DNA from: Mesorhizobium sp. CU3 | GTDB taxonomy: Bacteria > Pseudomonadota > Alphaproteobacteria > Rhizobiales > Rhizobiaceae | Direction of reading: 5' to 3' | Assembly: GCF_006442965.1 (NCBI RefSeq) | Contig: NZ_VFWX01000021.1 | Span: forward strand, 62,001-126,000 | Length of the DNA stretch: 64,000 nucleotides | Shown: piece after piece, positions 59,202 through 64,000 of the stretch | Layout: each line of letters starts with the position of its first letter | How positions within the stretch are numbered: position 1 is the first letter of the stretch | The notes under the pieces: generated by a model | The model's database searches: none | Seen by the model: only the letters and a program-made list of their open reading frames with translations | Told to the model about the DNA's origin: nothing | Position numbers and translations under genes: made by a program

Positions 59202-61289
59202 ATGAACTGGTCGCTCTCCTTCGAACCCCTCGTCTCCTGGCCCCTGTTCGGCCTGCTCTTGGTGCCGCTGCTTTTGCTTGCGCTGGCCGGCCTGTGGTTC
59301 CGCCAGCGCGGCTCGGTGCTGCGCCTGGTCGCGCTGCTGGCGCTTGCCGCGGCGTTGCTCAATCCGGTGTTCCTCGCCGAGGAACGCGATGCGCTGAAGA
59401 GCGTCGTTGCCCTCATCGTCGACCGCAGCCAGAGCCAGGATATCGGCGACCGCGCCAAGCAGACCGATGAGGCGCTGGCCGGCATGCAGGAGCGGCTCGC
59501 CCGCTTCAAGCAGTTCGACGTGCGCGTCGTCGAGGCCGGCAAGTCGGATGCTGCCGACGAGCGCACCGAAACGAAGCTGTTCGGCGCGCTGGAAGGCGCC
59601 TTCCGCGACGTTCCGCCCTCGCGCATCGGCGGCGCGATCATGATCACCGACGGCGAGGTGCATGACACGCCCTCCGGTCCGCCGGAGTTCAACGCGCCGC
59701 TGCATGCGCTCATCACCGGCCACGAGCATGAGAAGGACCGCCGCATCCGCTTCGAGAACGCGCCGCGCTTCGGCCTCGTCGGCAAGCCGCTCGAGATGAC
59801 CTATCGCGTCCTTTCGACGGAAGGCGACGGCGCGCCGGTGGATGTGCGGGTCTCGGTCAACGGCGAGCAGGTCTCGGTCGAGCATGCCACCATCGGCCAG
59901 CCGATGAAGCTCGAGGTCGCCATCCCCAATGCCGGCCGCAACATCGTCCAGCTCGGCATAGACCGCGAGGAAGGCGAGCTCACCGACGCAAACAACCGCG
60001 CCATCGCGCTGGTCGACGGCATCCGCGAGAACCTGCGCGTCCTGCTCGTCTCCGGCGAGCCGCATGCCGGCGAGCGGACCTGGCGCAATCTGTTGAAGTC
60101 GGACGCCTCGGTCGATCTCGTCCACTTCACCATCCTGCGTCCGCCGGAAAAGCAGGACGGCACGCCGATCAACGAATTGTCGCTGATCGCCTTTCCGACG
60201 CGCGAGCTGTTCGTCGAGAAGATCAAGGATTTCGACCTGATCATCTTCGACCGCTACCAGCACCGCGACGTGCTGCCGATCCTCTATTACGACTACATCT
60301 CCGAATATGTCGAAAAGGGCGGCGCGCTGCTGATCGCCGCCGGCCCCGAATATGCCGGCGAGAACTCGATCGCGCGCACGCCGCTGAACGGCGCGCTGCC
60401 GGCCATGCCGACCGGAGAAGTGGTGGACAAGGCCTTCTATCCGCGCCTGACCGAACTCGGCCAGCGCCATCCGGTGACGCGCGGGCTCGACGGCTCGGCC
60501 AGCGAGCCGCCGCATTGGAGCCGCTGGTTCCGCACCATCGGCGTCAAGAATCCGGAAGGCGAAGTGGTCATGAAAGGCGCCGACGACCGGCCGCTGCTCC
60601 TGCTCGACCGCAAGGGCGAAGGCCGCGTCGGCATGCTGCTCTCCGACCAGGGCTGGTTGTGGGCGCGCGGCTTCGAGGGCGGCGGCCCGCATGTCCAGCT
60701 CTACCGGCGCATCGCCCACTGGCTGATGAAGGAGCCGGAGCTGGAAGAAGAGCGCCTGACCGCCGACGGCCGCGGCATGATGCTGGAGATCCGCCGCCAG
60801 ACGATGAGCGACGATCCGGGCGTTGCCCAGGTCATCACGCCGACCGGCAAGGCGGTTTCGGTGAAGCTCGAAAAGTCGGAGCCCGGCGTTTTCACCGGCA
60901 GCCTGCAGGTGAACGAGATCGGCCTTTACCAGGTCGGCAATGGCGACCTCACCGCGCTCGCCCATGTCGGCCCGATCAACGCGCCGGAATTCGCCGATGT
61001 GGTTTCGACCGAAGACAAGCTCAAGGCGCCGGCAGAGGCGACCGGCGGCAGCGTGCGCCGCCTCGCGCCGTCCTCGACGCTTGGCAACCTCACCGGCGGC
61101 GTAAGCCTGCCCTCGATCGTGCCGGTCCGCTCCTCGGCCGCCGCCTCGGGCGACGACTGGATCGGCCTGCGCACAACGGATGACAGCGCGCTGAAAGCCG
61201 TGTCGCGCGTGCCCCTGTTCGGCGGCTTCCTCGGCCTCGGCCTGCTGCTCCTGGCGATGGGCTCGATGTGGTATCGCGAAGGGCGCTAG
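59202..61289 (+). CDS. Membrane protein of the MoxR operon (glutamine-amidotransferase-like)
   Basis: A 695-residue protein. Two N-terminal helices (WPLFGLLLVPLLLLALAGLW; LRLVALLALAAALLNPVFLA), a vWA-like region (VVALIVDRSQSQDIGD), a beta domain, a class-I-amidotransferase-like fold (YVEKGGALLIAAGPEYAGEN) without an evident catalytic Cys, and a C-terminal helix (LFGGFLGLGLLLLAMGSMWY). Last gene of the operon, 3 nt after the previous stop. Function of this complex is linked to envelope or aerotolerance phenotypes in other bacteria, not proven here. Confidence 0.92.
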   Translation: MNWSLSFEPLVSWPLFGLLLVPLLLLALAGLWFRQRGSVLRLVALLALAAALLNPVFLAEERDALKSVVALIVDRSQSQDIGDRAKQTDEALAGMQERLARFKQFDVRVVEAGKSDAADERTETKLFGALEGAFRDVPPSRIGGAIMITDGEVHDTPSGPPEFNAPLHALITGHEHEKDRRIRFENAPRFGLVGKPLEMTYRVLSTEGDGAPVDVRVSVNGEQVSVEHATIGQPMKLEVAIPNAGRNIVQLGIDREEGELTDANNRAIALVDGIRENLRVLLVSGEPHAGERTWRNLLKSDASVDLVHFTILRPPEKQDGTPINELSLIAFPTRELFVEKIKDFDLIIFDRYQHRDVLPILYYDYISEYVEKGGALLIAAGPEYAGENSIARTPLNGALPAMPTGEVVDKAFYPRLTELGQRHPVTRGLDGSASEPPHWSRWFRTIGVKNPEGEVVMKGADDRPLLLLDRKGEGRVGMLLSDQGWLWARGFEGGGPHVQLYRRIAHWLMKEPELEEERLTADGRGMMLEIRRQTMSDDPGVAQVITPTGKAVSVKLEKSEPGVFTGSLQVNEIGLYQVGNGDLTALAHVGPINAPEFADVVSTEDKLKAPAEATGGSVRRLAPSSTLGNLTGGVSLPSIVPVRSSAAASGDDWIGLRTTDDSALKAVSRVPLFGGFLGLGLLLLAMGSMWYREGR

Positions 61290-61296
61290 CTCTCTC

Positions 61297-61449
61297 CTTC
61301 GCCCCGTTTACGGGGAGAAGGTGCCCGAAGGGCGGATGAGGGGCAGCGCCAACGCCTACAATTAGAGATCAGCGCTTGCCTCACCCCTCACCCTGCGCGG
61401 CCGGCAAAGCCGGCCTCGCTGTCCCTCTCCCCGTAAACGGGGCGAGGGA
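61297..61449. repeat. 156-bp repeat element, copy 2
   Basis: Same structure and orientation as 37039-37194: opening palindrome around CCCCGTTTACGGGG, the shared AAGGTGCCCGAAGGGCGGATG, a variable centre and the ending CCCTCTCCCCGTAAACGGGG. It fills the gap between the MoxR operon and clpS. Confidence 0.88.
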
Positions 61450-61456
61450 GCGAGCC

Positions 61457-61762
61457 CTACTCCTCCGGCTCGACGGTAAACAGCAGCGGGTAGCCCTTGG
61501 CCTTGCCGGCGTCGGTCGCCCGCGTCGCCTTGGTTTCGGCGACATCCTTGATGAACACAGCGACGACGCAGACGCCGCGCGTATGGGCGGTGATCATGAC
61601 GCGGTGCGCCTGGTCTTCGCTGAGCTTGAACTCGCCTTTGAGCACCGTGACGACGAATTCGCGCGGCGTGAAATCGTCATTGATCAAGATGACCTTGTAG
61701 AGCTTCGGCCGCTCGGTCTTCGGCTGCGTCTTGGTGCGAGGTTTGACGACGGTTTCGGGCAT
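61457..61762 (-). CDS. clpS: ATP-dependent Clp protease adaptor ClpS
   Basis: A 101-residue N-recognin adaptor. After a charged tail (TKTQPKTERPKLYK) comes VILINDDFTPREFVVTVLKG with the substrate-binding Asn-Asp-Asp, then AHRVMITAHTRGVCVVAVFI. It delivers N-degron substrates to ClpA. No clpA is adjacent in this window. Confidence 0.95.
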   Translation of the reverse strand: MPETVVKPRTKTQPKTERPKLYKVILINDDFTPREFVVTVLKGEFKLSEDQAHRVMITAHTRGVCVVAVFIKDVAETKATRATDAGKAKGYPLLFTVEPEE

Positions 61763-61900
61763 CGGAATCCACCAGCGATGGACTGGGTTTTCACTTCAAT
61801 TTGTCACGCAGAAACGCGCTCGTCCATTTGTCCGCGAAACAGCGACGGGACCCGGCCGATGATCTTTATGTGGGGAAGCGCTGGCTGCCGGTCAACGGCC

Positions 61901-62003
61901 CTAAAGCGCGTCGCGTTGAAAGGGATTCAGGCGACGCGCTTTAGGTCTTTTTTATGCATGTCGTTCTCCCAAAACCGGGGCCACTTTTGGGCGACATGCA
62001 TTA
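61901..62003. repeat. Two adjacent palindromic repeats
   Basis: First: CTAAAGCGCGTCGC (61901-61914) with GCGACGCGCTTTAG (61931-61944). Second: TTATGCATGTCG (61953-61964) with CGACATGCATTA (61992-62003), around CCCAAAACCGGGGCCACTTTTGGG. The last three bases of the second are the stop codon of the minus-strand gene at 62001. Confidence 0.85.
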
Positions 62004-62318
62004 GCGCCCGGCCGTGCGCGACCTGCCGGAGCCGCCATCGTCAACCCCCGATCCGCGCTCGAGGAGCGCAAAAAGCACCCAGCCGACAAAGCTTAGGACC
62101 GTCGCGCCGGTCAGCACGATCAGGAACCAGGACTGCGCCGGCGTGATGTAATCGAAGCTGGACGTAATCAGCGGCGCGAAGAGTTCGGGCTCGGTCCTGC
62201 CGCTGGCGGGATCCGGCACGGGGCTGGCGGTGAAGATGATCAAAGCGCGCGCCGCCGCGGTGGCGATCAGGCCGCCGAGTGTCAGCGAACGCATAAGGAA
62301 CGAAAACCGCTTCTTCAT
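62001..62318 (-). CDS. Small two-helix membrane protein
   Basis: A 105-residue protein from ATG 62318 (AGGA upstream). First hydrophobic segment LMRSLTLGGLIATAAARALI, second WFLIVLTGATVLSFVGWVLF, with a periplasmic loop FTASPVPDPASGRTEPELFA between. A Gly/Arg tail follows. Its stop codon comes from a palindromic repeat. Family not recognised. Confidence 0.65.
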   Translation of the reverse strand: MKKRFSFLMRSLTLGGLIATAAARALIIFTASPVPDPASGRTEPELFAPLITSSFDYITPAQSWFLIVLTGATVLSFVGWVLFALLERGSGVDDGGSGRSRTAGR

Positions 62319-62408
62319 GCGGATTGTCCTACAGCACCGGCATTGCAATCAGGTTAAGGGTCAAAACGCGGGCGGAAACAGCCGGTCTGGGCCTCTCGCG
62401 CGCGTAAG

Positions 62409-62442
62409 CCGCTCCGGCCGCTAACGGCCGGAACGGCTTTGC
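62409..62442. terminator. Hairpin beyond the Lys-rich protein gene
   Basis: AAGCCGCTCCGGCC and GGCCGGAACGGCTT pair with one mismatch around GCTAAC. T-runs are weak on both strands; it could end the minus-strand transcript from 62708. Confidence 0.5.
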
Positions 62443-62465
62443 AAGATTGGATGCCGAAGCCTGGA

Positions 62466-62708
62466 TCAGGTCTTCGGAGCGTCCTTCTTGTCGGTCTTCT
62501 TGACGACCTTCTTGGTAGCCTTGTGCTTCTTGGCGACCTTCTTGACTTTCTTCACCGGCTTGGCGGTGGCGTCGGCAGCCGGAGCGGTCGTGGTCGTCGT
62601 CGAAGCAGCCGGAGCGGTCGTCGTAGCAGTGGCGGCGTTGCCGAGAGCCGGCATGGCGAAAGCGAGAGCAACACCGAGGCCGAGGGCGGAGAGGATGGAC
62701 TTCTTCAT
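62466..62708 (-). CDS. Exported lysine-rich protein (Asr-like architecture)
   Basis: An 80-residue precursor. Signal peptide (SILSALGLGVALAFAMPALG, cleavage near GNA-A), then an Ala/Thr/Pro segment (ATTTAPAASTTTTTAPAADA) and a Lys-dense tail (KPVKKVKKVAKKHKATKKVV). ATG 62708 has AAGGA. The order signal, Ala/Thr linker, Lys tail is that of acid-shock protein Asr of enterobacteria; homology is not claimed. Confidence 0.75.
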   Translation of the reverse strand: MKKSILSALGLGVALAFAMPALGNAATATTTAPAASTTTTTAPAADATAKPVKKVKKVAKKHKATKKVVKKTDKKDAPKT

Positions 62709-62746
62709 GGCTTCATTTCCTTTTTCGTGCGGGTCGGGGATGAGCG

Positions 62747-63091
62747 TCACTGAACGGGATCGATCGGTGTCACTCCAAGCAGCTTCAAAGCGTTTGCGAG
62801 CATCCGGATACCCTGAGCCTGTTTCTTGGCGGCGCAGAACCGGTTTCCCTTTCTTTGCAGTGCTTTTGCCGCGGTGACCTGCGTTGCCGCGGCATGGGTT
62901 TCGAGGGCTTCGTCAACTTGACGGTTGAGATCGGTGCAGCGCTCGGCCCGGGTAAGCGGAGGGGTGACCTTTGCAGCGACCGCGACCTTTGCAGGGGCCG
63001 TGGCCTTGGCGGGGGTAGAGGTGCCGGCTGCTGCTGTGATGAGCGACATGCTGAGCAAAGCACCCATCACGCTGATCCAGAACCTCTGCAT
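62747..63091 (-). CDS. Exported hypothetical protein
   Basis: A 114-residue precursor: signal peptide (FWISVMGALLSMSLITAAAG), an Ala/Lys/Pro-rich linker (PAKATAPAKVAVAAKVTPPL), then a helical domain with two Cys (TRAERCTDLNRQVDEALETH; RKGNRFCAAKKQAQGIRMLA). It is 38 nt upstream of the Lys-rich gene on the same strand, so they may be co-transcribed. Function unknown. Confidence 0.75.
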   Translation of the reverse strand: MQRFWISVMGALLSMSLITAAAGTSTPAKATAPAKVAVAAKVTPPLTRAERCTDLNRQVDEALETHAAATQVTAAKALQRKGNRFCAAKKQAQGIRMLANALKLLGVTPIDPVQ

Positions 63092-63328
63092 TGGTCTTGT
63101 CCGTTACTCCGGAAACTTGCGTCGCAGCCATCACCTGACCGCCACGCTATCGGTTATGGCCTTGAAACTTTTCACCAGTTTTTCCCGACTGTAGAATTTT
63201 GTTTCTGGATTGTTTCTGGGGACTGGGGCCACCGTGGCGATTGCGCCTACTGGCCAAGATGTAGCCCGAATTCTATCGTGAGGGTGATCGGCAAAGGGAT
63301 GCCCGGCTAACAGAATCATAGGTTTCGA

Positions 63329-64000
63329 GTGAAATCGGACGCACACATACTGATCGTCGACGACGACAAGGGCATACGCGACCTGCTGCAGGAGTTCTTC
63401 CAGAAGCGCGGGATGCACACGACGGTGGCCGGCGACGGCACCGAGATGGAAGCGATCCTGCGCCGCACGCCGGTCGATCTGATCATTCTCGACGTGATGC
63501 TGCCGGGCAAAAGCGGCCTCGAGCTGTGCCGCGAGATCCGCGCCAACTACACGACGCCGATCATCATGCTGACCGCGGTGACCGAAACGACGGACCGCGT
63601 CGTCGGCCTCGAAATGGGCGCCGACGACTATGTGCCGAAACCCTTCGACCCGCGCGAATTACTGGCCCGCATCCGCGCCGTGCTGAGGCGCAACGGCGCC
63701 GCCGAGCCGCGCCGCCCCGTCGCCAAGCAAATTTACCGCTTCGCCGGCTGGACGATGGACTGCGCCCGTCGCCGCCTGACGGCGCCCGACGACGTGCGGG
63801 TGGAACTGACGATGGCCGAGTTCAACCTGTTGCAGACCCTCGTCAAGAGCGCAGGACGCGTCCTGACCCGCGAGCAACTGATCGAGCTCTCCGGCGGCGA
63901 CACCGGCTACAGCTTCGACCGCAGCGTCGACATCCTTGTCAGCCGATTGCGCCGCAAGATGGAAGACGACCCCAAGACGCCGAAACTGATCCTCACGGTC
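63329..64000 (+). CDS. OmpR-family response regulator, 3' end beyond window
   Basis: GTG 63329 opens a frame that is still open at the window edge (224 codons). Receiver: DDD (11-13), phospho-acceptor Asp55 in LDVMLPG and Lys104 in VPKPFD. DNA-binding winged helix: FAGWTMDCARRRLTAPDD, LTMAEFNLLQTLVKSAGRVL and DRSVDILVSRLRRKMEDDP. The partner kinase, if any, would lie to the right. Target unknown. Confidence 0.93.
   Translation, partial: MKSDAHILIVDDDKGIRDLLQEFFQKRGMHTTVAGDGTEMEAILRRTPVDLIILDVMLPGKSGLELCREIRANYTTPIIMLTAVTETTDRVVGLEMGADDYVPKPFDPRELLARIRAVLRRNGAAEPRRPVAKQIYRFAGWTMDCARRRLTAPDDVRVELTMAEFNLLQTLVKSAGRVLTREQLIELSGGDTGYSFDRSVDILVSRLRRKMEDDPKTPKLILTV

Noticed and set aside
58419..60965. 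Open frame of 848 codons on the minus strand
   Set aside because: It is antisense to the two MoxR-operon membrane protein genes. The translation is His/Arg/Gln/Asp-rich without domain-like sequence, typical of GC-rich shadow frames.
1..64000. tRNA, rRNA, CRISPR, prophage or intact insertion sequence
   Set aside because: No cloverleaf-like sequence, rRNA segment, regularly spaced repeat array, integrase or transposase was recognised on either strand. The repeats seen are short palindromes without a transposase gene.

Overview
The window is a GC-rich stretch of alphaproteobacterial chromosome. Gene content, gene order and dispersed palindromic repeats point to Rhizobiales, most likely Mesorhizobium or a close Phyllobacteriaceae relative. 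Supporting signs are petA-petB-petC as three separate genes, apt next to them, MarR-OmpR-EnvZ beside ilvE, BA14K, DUF1127, DUF1344 and UbiK proteins, and many rhizobial intergenic palindromes. The genus call is inference. I see no rRNA, tRNA, CRISPR array, prophage, intact IS, or nodulation/nitrogen-fixation gene. It reads as core chromosome carrying small repeat elements and a few accessory genes.

Layout. 1-7.7 kb: end of an unidentified protein, an ABC-F ATPase preceded by a probable leader peptide, small stress/enzyme genes (SnoaL, DUF1127, VOC, DUF1428, RibD-like reductase), a TPR-sulfotransferase and a two-Kazal lipoprotein. 8-10.6 kb: two cold-shock genes, BA14K protein, MBL hydrolase, glycine-rich protein. 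10.7-16 kb: ilvE divergent from a MarR/response-regulator/histidine-kinase operon, then a GT4 glycosyltransferase. 16-23.8 kb: CsaA-like and YbjN proteins, UbiK, lgt-midA-pgeF-M24 cluster, lipoprotein, prs. 23.8-31.2 kb: AraC regulator divergent from a fosmidomycin-type exporter, GT4/GT61 pair, alpha/beta hydrolase divergent from an OhrR-like regulator, GST. 31.5-37.7 kb: rplY-pth-ychF, DUF2478, corA, two MaoC genes, apt. 38-46 kb: petABC, cupin, heterodimeric ABC exporter. 46-51.7 kb: trmL, soxR, hemF, small proteins, and a secreted subtilase with a possible barrel partner. 51.7-61.3 kb: cca-nudix-DUF1285 divergent from the MoxR-DUF58-DUF4159-membrane protein operon. 61.4-64 kb: clpS, small envelope proteins, and the start of a second OmpR-type regulator.

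How genes work together. petABC encode the cytochrome bc1 complex; the MarR-OmpR pair 25 kb away resembles the petP-petR pair known from Rhodobacter bc1 control. UbiK (ubiquinone synthesis) and MidA (complex I assembly) serve the same respiratory chain. rplY, pth, ychF, trmL, cca, the ABC-F ATPase and the CsaA-like protein concern translation. SoxR, the OhrR-like regulator, GST and the RibD-like reductase suggest redox/xenobiotic response.

Best leads for new biology: the ABC-F leader peptide and attenuator at 1077-1293, the subtilase/putative-barrel pair at 50083-51740, a 25-codon ORF with a strong ribosome site at 46157-46234, the OhrR-type operators at 29881-29960, and repeat elements that have become part of coding sequences or their stop codons. 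No large undescribed system is evident.
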